64,000 bases of DNA from Desertimonas sp963772825 (lineage in GTDB: Bacteria > Actinomycetota > Acidimicrobiia > Acidimicrobiales > Ilumatobacteraceae): positions 310,001 through 374,000 of the forward strand of contig CAVYYX010000015.1 of NCBI GenBank assembly GCA_963772825.1, given 5' to 3'. A program made the position numbers and the translations under genes. The notes under the pieces were generated by a model. That model did not search any database, was not told where the DNA came from, and worked only from the letters and a program-made list of their open reading frames with translations. Below are positions 8,285-18,429 of this stretch, piece after piece. Each line of letters starts with the position of its first letter. Position 1 is the first letter of the stretch.

Positions 8285-8290
8285 ACAGTA
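8285..8290 (-). promoter_or_regulatory. Candidate leaderless -10 box (TACTGT) of the flavodoxin gene
   Basis: TANNNT box 8 nt before the ATG at 8276, supporting that start over the TTG at 8285. Confidence 0.5.
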
Positions 8291-8303
8291 GGGGACGCGC
8301 TCG

Positions 8304-10640
8304 TCAGCCCTTGCGCCGCAGCGGCGCCCACGCCAGATCGAGGTGCTTGACCCCGACGCTGGGGAAGTTGATCGTCGCCTCGGCGTTGTTGCCCCGTTGA
8401 GTGAGGTCGATGACGACACCGTCACCCCACGCCGGATGCTCGACGTCGTCGCCGATGCGCAACCCGAGCGACGCCGCGTCGCTCGGTTCGGCGGGGGTCC
8501 GCTGACCGGCGGCGATCGCCGCCTCGACGACCCGGTCGCGGTGCTCGTCGCTGCGATCCCCGTTGGCCAAGTCGTCGTGCCGGCGCGTCCGCCCGTAGGG
8601 CGGCGGAGCGCCGAGATCCCGGGCGAGGTGCCGTCCACGCAGGCTCTGGCGGCCGTAGGACGAGCGGCCGGACACGTTGCCCTGGACATCGACGAGCTCG
8701 TCGGGGATCTCCTCGAGGAACCGCGACGGCGGGTTGTAGGCGGTGTTGCCGTAGAGGCTGCGGCTCCACGCGTGGGAGATGAACAGCCGGTTCCGCGCCC
8801 GCGTGATTCCCACGTAGGCGAGGCGGCGCTCCTCCTCCATGTCGTCAGGCTCGGTGAGCGCCCTGCTGCTCGGGAACACGCCTTCCTCGGCGCCGACGAG
8901 GAACACGACGGGGAACTCCAGGCCCTTCGCCGAATGCAGGGTGAGCAAGACGACCTGGTCCTCGACCTGCCCGTCGGGGAGCTCGTCGGTGTCGGCGACG
9001 AGAGCCACCTGCTCGAGGAACTCGTCGACTCGCGTGAACTCGTGCGCCGAGCCGATCAACTCGTCGAGATTCTCCAGCCGGCCGTGGGCCTCGACGGTGT
9101 CTTCCGCCTCGAGCTCGGCGCGATACCCGGATCCCTCGAGGGCGGCCTGGAGCAGGTCGGCCGGCCCCACCGTCTCGTCGGCGAGGCGCTCGGCGAGCGA
9201 GTCGAGGAGGACGACGAACGAGGCGATCCCTCGTTGCGCCGGACCGGTGACGCCGGCTTCGTCGGCATGGCGCAAGGCGTCGACGAACCCGCGGCCCGTT
9301 TCCGCCGCATAGCGGTCGAGCTTGTCGACGCTCGTGTCGCCGATCCCCCGCTTAGGAACGTTGAGGACACGCTTGACGCTCACCTCGTCGGTGGGGTTGA
9401 CGACGGCGCGCAGGTAGGCCATCGCATCGCGAATCTCCCGCCGGTCGTAGTAGCGCGTGCCGCCGACGACCTTGTACGGCACGCCGCTGCGCATCAACGA
9501 CTCCTCGATGATCCTGCTCTGGGCGTTGGTGCGATAGAGCACGGCGATCTCCCGCCAGTTCATCGCGTCGGAGTCGCGCAGCTGATGGGCGGTCGACGCG
9601 ACGAAGCGCGCTTCGTCGACCTCGTCCTCCGCCCAGTAGCGCACGATCCGATCGCCCCGACCGACGTCCGTCCACAGGTGCTTGGGCTTGCGGTCGAGGT
9701 TGTTGGCGATCACGGCGTTGGCGGCGTCGAGGATCGTCTGCGTGCTGCGATAGTTCTGGTCGAGGACGATCGTCGTCACGCCCTCCGGGAACGCATCTTC
9801 GAACTGCACGATGTTGCGCAGGTCGGCGCCGCGGAAGCGATAGATCGACTGGTCGCCGTCTCCCACCACGGTGACGTTGCCGTGGCCGCCGGCGAGCAGC
9901 AGGACGAGCTCGTTCTGGGCAACGTTGGTGTCCTGGTACTCGTCGACGAGGACCTGTTGGAAGCGCTCTCGGTAGGCCTCCAGGACGTCGGGATGCTGGC
10001 GCAGCAGCGTCACCGTGTTGACGAGGAGGTCGTCGAAGTCCATCGCCCCGGCGGTGTGCAGCCGACGCTGGTACTCGGCGAACACCTCGGCGTGCTTGCG
10101 GTCGAAGATGTGCTGCGCCCGGTCGGCGGCGAGCGGGGGGTCGACGAGTTCGTTCTTCCAGAGGCTGATCGTGCTCTGCACGCCGCGCGGCGTGAAGCGC
10201 TTGCTGTCGAGGCCGAGGTCACGGATCACGTAGCCGGTGAGGCGCGTGGCGTCCGCTTGGTCGTAGATCGAGAACTGTCGCGGGTAGCCGAGCAGGTCGG
10301 CGTGGGCCCGCAGGATCCGCACGCACGCCGAGTGGAACGTCGACACCCACATCGCCTTGGTGACCGGGCCGACGAGCGCGGCGACGCGGCGACGCATCTC
10401 GTCGGCCGCCTTGTTGGTGAACGTGATCGCCAGGATCGCCGTCGGCGGGACTCCCTCGTCGATGAGGTGGGCGATGCGATGGGTGAGCACGCTCGTCTTG
10501 CCGGACCCCGCCCCGGCGACGACCAGCAACGGCCCGCCTCGGTGAACGACGGCGTCGAGCTGGTCGGGATTCAGCCCGGCGAACGCGTTATATGCAGGTC
10601 CGGGCGTCGGTTCAGCACTGGACTCGGAGTTTTCGGTCAC
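8304..10640 (-). CDS. pcrA: UvrD/PcrA-type ATP-dependent 3'-5' DNA helicase
   Basis: 778-residue superfamily 1 helicase used in repair and in removing recombination or replication blocks. Motifs in order: LNPDQLDAVVH (Q motif), VVAGAGSGKTSVLTHRI (Walker A, near residue 40), ITFTNKAADEMRRR (Ia), VLVDEYQDTN (Walker B), VVGDGDQSIYRFRGAD (III), LDQNYRST (IV), LLTLHSAKGLEFPVVFLVG (V) and EERRLAYVGITRARNRL (VI). The C-terminus (VEHPAWGDGVVIDL) is the Tudor-like domain that in PcrA/UvrD contacts RNA polymerase. The length matches PcrA. The GTG at 10640 has TAGGAT 9 nt upstream. Confidence 0.95.
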   Translation of the reverse strand: MTENSESSAEPTPGPAYNAFAGLNPDQLDAVVHRGGPLLVVAGAGSGKTSVLTHRIAHLIDEGVPPTAILAITFTNKAADEMRRRVAALVGPVTKAMWVSTFHSACVRILRAHADLLGYPRQFSIYDQADATRLTGYVIRDLGLDSKRFTPRGVQSTISLWKNELVDPPLAADRAQHIFDRKHAEVFAEYQRRLHTAGAMDFDDLLVNTVTLLRQHPDVLEAYRERFQQVLVDEYQDTNVAQNELVLLLAGGHGNVTVVGDGDQSIYRFRGADLRNIVQFEDAFPEGVTTIVLDQNYRSTQTILDAANAVIANNLDRKPKHLWTDVGRGDRIVRYWAEDEVDEARFVASTAHQLRDSDAMNWREIAVLYRTNAQSRIIEESLMRSGVPYKVVGGTRYYDRREIRDAMAYLRAVVNPTDEVSVKRVLNVPKRGIGDTSVDKLDRYAAETGRGFVDALRHADEAGVTGPAQRGIASFVVLLDSLAERLADETVGPADLLQAALEGSGYRAELEAEDTVEAHGRLENLDELIGSAHEFTRVDEFLEQVALVADTDELPDGQVEDQVVLLTLHSAKGLEFPVVFLVGAEEGVFPSSRALTEPDDMEEERRLAYVGITRARNRLFISHAWSRSLYGNTAYNPPSRFLEEIPDELVDVQGNVSGRSSYGRQSLRGRHLARDLGAPPPYGRTRRHDDLANGDRSDEHRDRVVEAAIAAGQRTPAEPSDAASLGLRIGDDVEHPAWGDGVVIDLTQRGNNAEATINFPSVGVKHLDLAWAPLRRKG

Positions 10641-10649
10641 GGGGAACCC

Positions 10650-10655
10650 ATCCTA
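10650..10655 (-). promoter_or_regulatory. Candidate leaderless -10 box (TAGGAT) of pcrA
   Basis: TANNNT box 9 nt before the GTG of the helicase gene. Confidence 0.45.
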
Positions 10656-10746
10656 CGAATGCCCCGTCACACCCGTCGTTGAGGTGCCACGGCGAACGAC
10701 CCGTGCCACGAGATTCGTGCGAAGAGTTGAGGAGACGGGCCGAGCA

Positions 10747-11916
10747 ATGACGAGCCACCTGGCCCAGCGCTGCCCCCGCTGCGCCAACGGGCGACCGACG
10801 TCGGCGCGCTTCTGTCACCGGTGTGGTTGGGACTATCTCGCGCTCAGGCCGACGACCGGCGACCGCATGGCGAGCTACGTGGTCTGTCCGGCCGAGCGTG
10901 TTCGGTCGGTCAACGTCGTGACGGCGCTGCTGCCCTTGTCGACCGGCAGGGGCGTGCACGCGTACCAGTGTGCCCTGGCACTTACGGTCGCGATTGCGGT
11001 TGCCGCGGCCGTCGCCGGCCTCGTGCCGTTTGCCGTCGTCACCGCCGCCGCGGCCGTGCCGGTGGTCGTCACGATCTATCTCTACGACGTCAACGAGTGG
11101 GACGACGAACCGCTGCCGGTGGTGCTCGCCTGCCTCGTCTCGTCGGGGCTGCTCGGTGCGGCCACCAGCTGGGTGCTGGGAGCCGAACCGATCGGCTCCG
11201 GCGAGGTGGTCCGCCTCGGCGTCGTCGCTCCGCTGCTCGCCCTCGCCCTCAGCCTCATCGGACCGCTGTGGCTGGCCAGCCGGCCGCGCTTTGACGACAT
11301 GATCGACGCCCTCACGTTCGGCACGGGCGCCGGGGCGGCCTACGCCGCCGGCGAGACGGTGATGACCCACCGCCACGTGTTCGACGGACCTGCGGGCCGG
11401 CGCGCCAACGCAGAGCTCTGGGTGTCGATCGTCGCCAACGCGGCGATCGTCAAGCCGATCGTGTATGCCGCGGCCGTGGCCATCGCCGCCGCCGGGTTCT
11501 CCGGAATCGGCATCGGCTATGAGGGCTTCCGCCGACGCTTCGCAGCGGCGGCGGCCATGGCGATCGCCGGGATGGTCGCCTACACCCTCGGTGTCGCCGT
11601 GCTCGGCGACCTCGATGTCGACCGTGCCGCAAGCTCCGCCCTGGCACTCGCCTGGGGACTCGTCGTCGCCGCCGTGCTGATCGTCGTGCTGCGCACGCAA
11701 CTCCATCTCGGAATCCTCGAAGCAGGACTGCTCGCGGCGCAGGGCCGCCCCAGCCGGCACGAGGCCGTCGCTGGGGCGAGCTGCGGTGAATGCGAGATGC
11801 CTCTCGCACCACTCGCCTTGTTCTGCAGCGCCTGCGGCACCTCGGCACGGGCAATGGCCAAGTCGCGCCAGCGCCACAACACCGGTCGGTCCACATTCGC
11901 CCGCGGTGTCCGATGA
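10747..11916 (+). CDS. Multi-pass membrane protein with zinc ribbons at both ends (possible PrsW relative)
   Basis: 389 residues with a CPRC...CHRC zinc ribbon at residues 10-29, about eight transmembrane helices, and a second ribbon (CGEC...CSAC) near the C-terminus. The middle contains RPRFDDMIDALTFGTGAGAAYAAGETVM, which resembles the D-G-x-x-x-G-x-x-x-G-x-G-F-A-x-x-E-N helix of PrsW-type glutamic proteases, but the E-E-x-x-K catalytic pair is not visible. It may therefore be an inactive relative or an unrelated sensor (inference). I chose the ATG at 10747, with GGAG about 12 nt upstream; a GTG at 10684 is the alternative. The stop overlaps the next small gene (ATGA). Confidence 0.6.
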   Translation: MTSHLAQRCPRCANGRPTSARFCHRCGWDYLALRPTTGDRMASYVVCPAERVRSVNVVTALLPLSTGRGVHAYQCALALTVAIAVAAAVAGLVPFAVVTAAAAVPVVVTIYLYDVNEWDDEPLPVVLACLVSSGLLGAATSWVLGAEPIGSGEVVRLGVVAPLLALALSLIGPLWLASRPRFDDMIDALTFGTGAGAAYAAGETVMTHRHVFDGPAGRRANAELWVSIVANAAIVKPIVYAAAVAIAAAGFSGIGIGYEGFRRRFAAAAAMAIAGMVAYTLGVAVLGDLDVDRAASSALALAWGLVVAAVLIVVLRTQLHLGILEAGLLAAQGRPSRHEAVAGASCGECEMPLAPLALFCSACGTSARAMAKSRQRHNTGRSTFARGVR

Positions 11917-12062
11917 CGCCGCCCGGCCCACGAATCCGCCCCGGCCTCGTCATCCTCATTGCCGTCGTCGTCGTCGTCGCCCTCGGCGCCGTCGGGCATC
12001 TCGCCGGGGCGGTTCTCGACGAGGAACCGGAGCTCATCCTCGCGATCCTCGCCCACCTATAG
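11913..12062 (+). CDS. Small single-pass membrane protein (49 aa)
   Basis: The ATG overlaps the upstream TGA by 4 bp (ATGA), which implies translational coupling. The product has a proline-rich start, a strongly hydrophobic stretch (GLVILIAVVVVVALGAVGHLAG) and a short acidic tail. It is too short for a recognisable family; it may be a small partner of the upstream membrane protein. Its TAG stop supplies the first bases of the candidate promoter of the kinase gene. Confidence 0.5.
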   Translation: MTPPGPRIRPGLVILIAVVVVVALGAVGHLAGAVLDEEPELILAILAHL

Positions 12063-12065
12063 CGT
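12060..12065 (+). promoter_or_regulatory. Candidate leaderless -10 box (TAGCGT) of the kinase gene
   Basis: TANNNT box 6 nt before the GTG at 12072; it includes the stop codon of the preceding small gene. Confidence 0.45.
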
Positions 12066-12071
12066 CGCGGC

Positions 12072-12626
12072 GTGCTGCGCGACACGGCAGAGCAGATCCG
12101 GCTCGCGGATCCCTGTCTCGTCGTGCTCATCGGCCCGGCGGGATGCGGGAAGTCGACCTGGGCGGCCGACTCGTTCCGACCGGATCAGGTGGTCTCGTCC
12201 GACCGTTTGCGGGCGATGGTCGGTACCGGGGAGCGCGACCAGCGCGCCGGCACGGCGGCGTTCGAGGTCCTCGACCTCGTCGTCGACCATCGCCTGCGGC
12301 GACGACTCACGACGGTGATCGACTCGACGGCCTTGGAGCCCGCTCGGCGGCGCGCCTATCTCGACGCCGCACGACGGCGGGGCATGCCGATCGCGGCGGT
12401 CCTCTTCGACGTGCCAGAGCGAGAGGTCAGGCGACGCAACAAGGGACGTCCCGATGCCGTCCCGTCGGCGGTGCTGACTTCCCAGTTCCGAAGCCTCGCA
12501 GCCGTGCGCGCCGAGATCGGGGACGAAGGATTCGATGTCGTCATCACGGCGGACGACGGCGTCGTCCTCGTCCCATCGCAATTCGTCGATGCGCCATCCG
12601 CGGCGCGCCGTCAACAGGAGGATCCG
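12072..12626 (+). CDS. P-loop kinase-like AAA protein (no in-frame stop before the next gene)
   Basis: About 185 residues with the polynucleotide-kinase-like P-loop VVLIGPAGCGKSTWA at residues 17-31, SSDRLRAMVG, a LID-type region (FDVPEREVRRRNKGR) and a conserved ARRRAYLDAARRRG helix. It probably phosphorylates a nucleic-acid end or small molecule (inference from fold). The reading frame has no stop before 12627, where the oxidoreductase ATG lies in the same frame behind a CAGGAGG ribosome binding site. Either the two are fused or, more likely given the many indels here, a base error hides the stop; a TGA overlapping that ATG exists in the +1 frame. The end coordinate is a boundary estimate. 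Confidence 0.6.
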
Positions 12627-13521
12627 ATGACGCTCGAATTCGGCCTACAGGTGCCCCGCTTCACGTGGCCCGGAGGGGAGCGCCGAGATCGCCACCACGC
12701 TGACGGCGATCGCCGGCGAGGCGGAAGCGGCCGGGTTCACCTCGATCTGGCTGATGGATCACTACCTGCAGATCCCCCAGGTCGGGCGCGAGTGGGACGA
12801 GATGCTCGAGGCGTACACCACGCTGGGCTTCCTGGCTGGACAGACGACCACGGCGCGACTCGGCACGCTGTGCACGGGCATCACGTACCGCAACGTCGCC
12901 GCGCTCGGCAAGATCGTCGCCACCCTCGACGTGCTGTCGGGCGGACGGGCGATGGCCGGTCTCGGCATCGGCTGGTTCCAACGCGAGCACGACGTGTACG
13001 GCTGGGAGTTCCCGTCGCGCTCACGACGCTACGAACTGCTCGAAGACGCGGTCCGGTTGCTGCCGCTGCTGTGGGGCAAGGGGTCGCCGCGGTTCGAGGG
13101 CCGCACGGTCACCGTGCCCGAGGCGATCTGTTACCCACGACCGCTGCAGGATCACGTTCCGATCCTCGTCGGCGGATCCGGCGAACGACGGACGCTACGC
13201 CTCGTGGCGCACTACGCCGACGCCTGCAACCTGTTCGGCGACGTTGCGACCGTGCGCCACAAGATCGACGTGCTTCATCGACATTGTGCCGACGTCGGCC
13301 GAGACCCCTCCGACGTGACGGTGACCAATCTGACGACGGCGCAGGTCATCGCCCCCGGCGGAGAGCGCCCCGCAGACCACGCCGGCACGCTCGAGGAGCA
13401 GATCGGCCGCTACCGCGCCTACGCCGAGGTCGGCGTGCAGACGGCGATCGTGTCGCTGCCGGACGTCGCCGACGGCGGTATCGAGCGCTTCGCGCCGGTG
13501 GTCGCCGCCTTCCGGGCCTGA
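12627..13521 (+). CDS. Luciferase-like F420-dependent oxidoreductase (frameshifted)
   Basis: TIM-barrel oxidoreductase of the luciferase-like family, which in actinobacteria typically uses coenzyme F420. MTLEFGLQVPRFTWPGG starts in one frame; the body continues in another (AGFTSIWLMDHYLQIPQVG, TTARLGTLCTGITYRN, LGKIVATLDVLSGGRAMAGLGIGWFQREH, YPRPLQDHVPILVGGSGERRTLRLVA). One surplus G in the run at 12675-12678 accounts for the shift and gives about 297 residues. CAGGAGG lies just upstream of the ATG. Substrate unknown. The gene ends at a large hairpin shared with the convergent tricorn gene. Confidence 0.85.
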
Positions 13522-13528
13522 CCCGACG

Positions 13529-13576
13529 ACCGATGGGTGTTTAGGGGACCGTTCCGTCCCCTACACACCCAGCGGT
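13529..13576. terminator. Palindromic repeat family A, copy 1
   Basis: 21-bp arms (ACCGATGGGTGTTTAGGGGAC and its near-complement) around a CGTTCC loop, between convergent gene ends. Almost the same hairpin occurs at 36216-36263, a diverged one at 27321-27368, and one arm alone at 62338. Probably a bidirectional terminator or REP-like element. Confidence 0.7.
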
Positions 13577-13578
13577 GG

Positions 13579-16500
13579 CTAGAGGGCGGGGAAGTCGGGG
13601 GCCGTCTTGGGTGGCGTGGCGGCGAGTTGGTCGAGGGCGATGTCGATCGCTCGCTCGAGTTGGGGGTCACGGCCGGCGGCGATGTCGGCCGGCGCCCGCT
13701 CGACCTCCACGTCGGGGTCGACGCCATGGTTCTCGACGCCCCACTCGTAGCCATCGAGCCAGAACGCGTAGCGCGGCTGGGTCACCGAGGTGCCGTCGAC
13801 CAACGTGTACCTGCCGTCGATACCGACCACGCCGCCCCAGGTCCGAGTGCCCACGACCTGACCGACTCCGAGAGCTTGGATCGCCGCCGTGGCGATGTCG
13901 CCGTCGGACCCGGCGAACTCGTCGGAAATCGTGACGACCGGGCCGCGCGGGGCGTCCGTCGGGTAGGACTCCGGCTCGTAGCCGCGGCCGCGTCCCCACC
14001 CGACGATGCGCCTGGCGACCTTCTCGACGACGAGCTGCGACGTGTGTCCCCCGGAGTTGTCGCGCAGGTCGAGGATCAGCCCGTCGAAAGCCATCTCGAC
14101 ACGCAGGTCGCGGTGCAGTTGGGCCCAGCCGGGGCTCATCATGTCGGGGATGTGCAGGTACCCGAGGCGGCCCGCGGAGCGTTCACGAGTAAACGCCCTC
14201 CTCCCGCCGACCCACGCCTGGTAGCGCAACGGTGTCTCGTCGGCGAGCGGCGTGACTGCGACGGTGCGCGGTCCGCCTTCGTCGCTCTGCACCGTCAGGG
14301 CGACGGGCCGGCCGGCCGTGTCGGCGAGGTGCTCGGCAGGACCCCAGCGGGGATCCACCGGGTACCCGTTGACGGCCACGATGGCGTCACCGGCCTTGAC
14401 GCCGACACCGGGCGCCATCAGTGGCGAGCGGGCCCGCGGGTCGGACGGCTCGCCCGGCAGGACGCGCTCGATCCTCCACGTGTTGGCGCTGTCAGGGACG
14501 ATGTCGGCGCCGAGCATCCCTTGGGTGCGGACCTTGTCGGGCGGTCGGGCGGTGACGTACGCGTGCGACGTCCCGAGCTCGCCATGGAGCTCCCAGAGCA
14601 GGTCGATGAGATCGTCGGTGGAGCCGAGTCGCTCGACCAGCGGTCGGTAGCGCTCGACGGCTGCCGCCCAATCGAAGCCGTTCATGTCGGCACGGAAGTA
14701 GTGGTCGCGCATCAACCGGCTGGTCTCGTCGAACATCTGCAGCCATTCGTCGCCCGGCGTGACGGAGACCTTCAGCCGGCCGAGATCGACCTTGACGACG
14801 TCGTCGGACTTCTCCGCCTCTTCTGGCGACACCTTGCGATCGGCCGGCACGACCCGCACCTCGTCGTTGTCGACGACGACCAGCCGCGTCCCGTCGCCCG
14901 TCGGCACGAATCGGTCGACGGCGTCGGCAAGCACCTCGGTTCGTCGCGACACCAGGTTGAAGTGCTCCAACGTGGGGCGCTGTGGTTCGTCGTCGAGACG
15001 TGCCCGGTCATCGCCGAGCGTCCCGGTGAGCGGGGCGCGCAGCCAGGCGAAGCCGCCGCTCACGGCGCGCAGCGACGTGTAGCGGGCGGCTGGGACCGGG
15101 AAGGGGACGACCCGTTGATCGATTCCCGGGGCGTCGACGGTCACGGCGGCAGCGCCGAACTCGGCAGGTGGGGCGTTCTTCGCCGCGGCTGGTGCTCGTC
15201 CGGCGACGTCGGGGTCGAACGGCGATGGGGCCGTGGCGGTGAGCGTGACGAGTTGCGGCCGTGAGCCATTGGGGAACGACAGGTCGAACACGTAGGCGTC
15301 GTAGATCGGGTCGAAGCTGCGCGTCGACAGAAAGGCGAGGTACGTGCCATCGGTGCTGAAGACGGGCTCGGTGTCGGTGAAGCGCAACGGCGTGATGTCG
15401 ATGGGCGCGGCGACAGGATCGGCAACCTCGACAAGGCGGATCTGAGCCAGCGGCTCACGTCCAGGGTGCGACCAGGCGAGCCACCGGGAGTCGGGCGAGA
15501 ACGCCACTCCCGTGATGTCGCCGTTGTCGGTGCGGTCGATCTCGCGCCGTTCGCCGGATTTTACGTCGATCACCCAGAGGCGCCCGTCGTGACTGGCGCC
15601 GGCGAGCAGCGAGCCGTCCGCTGCGGCGACCAGGTCGAGCACCCGCCCGATCTCCCCGCTGACAACCGTCCGTGTCGTCTCCAGTTCGGCGCTCCACAGC
15701 TCGATGGCGTCGTCGCCTGCGGCGTCGGTGACCCAGGCGACGTCTCCGCCCGAGTTGACGACGACGGGAAGCCGGCGGCGAACCGTCGAGCCCCTTGCCA
15801 GGGCGCGCACCGGGCCGTCGCGATGCGTCACCCACGACACCGTGCCGCGCACCTCGACTGCGCTGGCCCGACCGTCCACGGCGGGCGCGACGACGCCGAG
15901 TTGCTTGCCGGCGTCGATCGGCTTGGGCATCGTGGCTCGCCGCTCGCCGCCGAGATCGACTTCGATCCGGGTAGCGGCGTCGCCGTCCCACCGCCAAAGG
16001 TCGCCGCCGCTCTGGAACACCACCCGCTCGCCGTCCGACGTCGCGTGGCGCACGTAGAACGATGCGTCGGTGAGCTTGCGTGCGTCGCCGAGGTCCGGCA
16101 GCCCTTCGGGCGGCAGGGCGACCGACCACAGCTGGCCCGAGCCGTCACGGTCGGAGACGAAGCCGAGGGCGGCGCCGCGGTCGAGCCACAGCGGCGACTC
16201 CATCGGCGCCGTTTCGTCGGCGAAGAGTCGCTGGAAGTCGCCATCGCCGCGTCGATCGAGCCACAGCTTCGTCGCCCGGCCGCCCCGATAGCGCTTCCAC
16301 CAGGCGAGCTCGGCCCCGCTCGAGGTGGCACCGAGCACTGCTCCGTGAGGGGCGACGGCGACGTTGCTGACGTGGCCGTACGGGAGCGCTTCCGGTGCCC
16401 CACCGTCGACCGCGATGGCGTACGCGCACGCGCCGCTTCTGTGACTCGACCCCAGCGTGGGACGCGGCCAGCACACGCCCGTCGTGGGTCCAGCCGAGGG

Positions 16501-16771
16501 CGATCGTCGTCGCCACGCCGAAGTAGGTCAGGCGCCGCCGGGTGCCGCCTTCGAGGTCGACGACGTGGACCTCCGGGGCCCCGTCGACCGTGCTCGTCCA
16601 GGCCACGCGCTGCCCGTCGGGAGAGAGTCGCGGCCGGCTCACGGGGACGTGATCGGTGGTGACCCGCCACGCCCTGCCACCGCTCAACGGGGCCAGCCAG
16701 ACGTCGTCTTCAGCCACAAAGGTGAGCAGGTCACCGGCGAGATGAGGGAAGCGGAAGTAGCCCCGTGTCAT
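13579..16771 (-). CDS. Tricorn-type protease (frameshifted near N-terminus)
   Basis: Cytosolic tricorn protease homologue that trims peptides released by the proteasome or other proteases. Net length is about 1,063 residues, as in the family. Order: N-terminal beta-propellers (GYFRFPHLAGDLLTFVAEDDVW, SPDGQRVAW, AFSPDSRWLAW), a helical C1 domain, a PDZ domain (VGVKAGDAIVAVNGYPV), and the S41-type catalytic core with ELGTSHAYV (His) and DEFAGSDGDIATAAI (nucleophile Ser). The first about 110 residues are in a different frame from the rest; the junction is at 16423-16436, after AASHAGVESQK. A single surplus base explains it. The ATG at 16771 has TAGGTT 7 nt upstream. Confidence 0.88.
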
Positions 16772-16778
16772 GCGCCGC

Positions 16779-16784
16779 AACCTA
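16779..16784 (-). promoter_or_regulatory. Candidate leaderless -10 box (TAGGTT) of the tricorn gene
   Basis: TANNNT box 7 nt before the ATG at 16771, in the 37-bp gap between two divergent starts. Confidence 0.5.
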
Positions 16785-16808
16785 CCCGTGCGGTGTCATG
16801 CTGGCTCC

Positions 16809-18419
16809 GTGAGTACTCACGAGGTCCTCAACCAGGCAACGCCGTTGGTCGGCCACAACGCGGCCGCGGCCGATGTCGCCCTGATGGACGGGGTGCGCTC
16901 GTTCGGCGGTGAGTGGGGTCTCGCCGATCTGGACACGTTGGGTCGGCGGGCAGGGGACCCCGAGGTGATCCACTGGGGCGAGCTGGCGAACACCAACGAG
17001 CCCGAGCTGCAGCGCTACGACCGCTTCGGACGGCGCACCGACACGGTCGAGTATCACCCGGCCTACCACGCCCTGATGACCGAGGCGGTGGCCGGCGGCA
17101 TGCATGCCGCTCCGTGGGCCGACAGCCGCCCTGGTGCTCACGTGGTGCGTGCTGCCCGCTTCGCCGTGTGGACGCAGGTCGAGGCAGGGCACGGCTGCCC
17201 GATCTCGATGACCTACTCGATCGTGCCTGCGCTGCGTGCCGACAGCGCGCTGTGCGCCGAGTGGGAACCGCGGCTGACGTCTCCGGTGTACGACCCGGCT
17301 GATGAGCCGGCTGCGGGCAAGCGGGGCGCGCTCGCCGGGATGGCGATGACGGAGAAGCAGGGTGGCAGCGACGTGCGCGCCACTACCACCCGTGCCGACC
17401 CGGCAGACGGAGGTTTCGTGCTGACGGGCCACAAGTGGTTCTGCTCGGCACCGATGAGCGACCTGTTCTTGATGCTCGCCCAGACTCCCGCCGGGCTGTC
17501 GTGCTTCGCCGTGCCGCGTTGGCGCCCCGATGGGACGCGAAACGCGATCCGCGTCGAACGGCTCAAGGACAAGCTGGGCAACCGATCCAACGCGTCAAGC
17601 GAGATCGAGCTGGATGGCGCCTGGGGCACGCTGCTCGGCACCGAGGGGGCCGGCGTGGCGACGATCATCCGGATGGTCAATCACACCCGCCTCGATTGCG
17701 TGATCGGGGTGACCGGCCAGCTGCGCGCCGGGCTGACCCAGGCGATCCACCACACCCGCCACCGTGCCGCCTTCGGCAGGCTGCTCGCCGACCAGCCGCT
17801 GATGCGCCAGGTGCTGGCCGATCTCGCGCTCGAGAGCGAAGCGGCGACCTTGACGATGCTGCGCTTGGCGGCGGCCTACGACGCCGGTGACGAGGTGTTC
17901 AGCCGCCTGGCCACCGCCGTCGGCAAGTATTGGTGCTGCAAACGGGCGCCGATGTTCGCCGCCGAGGCGCTGGAGTGCTTCGGCGGCAACGGCTACGTCG
18001 AGACCGGGCCGATGGCCCGGCTGTTCCGGGAGAGCCCGCTCAATGGGATCTGGGAGGGAAGCGGCAACGTGATCGCCCTCGACGTCCTGCGAGCGATCAA
18101 CCGCGAGCCCGATTCGCTCGCCGCGCTGCTCGCCGAGATCGAGGCCGCTGCCGGCGCCGATGCCCGCTTCGATCGCTTCGTCGCCGATCTCCACGCCGAA
18201 CTCGCCCTCTTGGGCGACGGCGATCCGCAGGCGAAGGCCAGGCGGCTCACCGAGCGGCTGGCCCTCGCCCTGCAGGCCTCGCTGGTGCTGCGCCAGTCCG
18301 TGGCGCCAGTCGCCGACGCCTTCTGCGCGTCGCGCCTGGCCGGTGCCGGCGGGATGATGTTCGGCGCCCTGCCGGACGGGCTCGATGCGGCGGCGATCGT
18401 CGAGCGCGCCTGGCCGTGA
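16809..18419 (+). CDS. AidB-like acyl-CoA dehydrogenase
   Basis: 536-residue FAD enzyme of the acyl-CoA dehydrogenase superfamily, with the long AidB-type architecture. Features: AGMAMTEKQGGSDVRATTT (FAD/substrate loop), GFVLTGHKWFCSAPMSDLFL, IRVERLKDKLGNRSNASSEIEL, HTRHRAAFGRLLADQPLMRQVLADL and ALECFGGNGYVETGPMARLFRESPLNGIWEGSGNV. E. coli AidB is an alkylation-damage-induced protein; the role here may be fatty-acid or other acyl-CoA oxidation. The GTG at 16809 was chosen because the protein then begins STHEVLNQATPL, typical of AidB N-termini. A CATGCT hexamer, one mismatch from TANNNT, lies 6 bases upstream. Confidence 0.88.
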   Translation: MSTHEVLNQATPLVGHNAAAADVALMDGVRSFGGEWGLADLDTLGRRAGDPEVIHWGELANTNEPELQRYDRFGRRTDTVEYHPAYHALMTEAVAGGMHAAPWADSRPGAHVVRAARFAVWTQVEAGHGCPISMTYSIVPALRADSALCAEWEPRLTSPVYDPADEPAAGKRGALAGMAMTEKQGGSDVRATTTRADPADGGFVLTGHKWFCSAPMSDLFLMLAQTPAGLSCFAVPRWRPDGTRNAIRVERLKDKLGNRSNASSEIELDGAWGTLLGTEGAGVATIIRMVNHTRLDCVIGVTGQLRAGLTQAIHHTRHRAAFGRLLADQPLMRQVLADLALESEAATLTMLRLAAAYDAGDEVFSRLATAVGKYWCCKRAPMFAAEALECFGGNGYVETGPMARLFRESPLNGIWEGSGNVIALDVLRAINREPDSLAALLAEIEAAAGADARFDRFVADLHAELALLGDGDPQAKARRLTERLALALQASLVLRQSVAPVADAFCASRLAGAGGMMFGALPDGLDAAAIVERAWP

Positions 18420-18429
18420 GGCCGGACGG

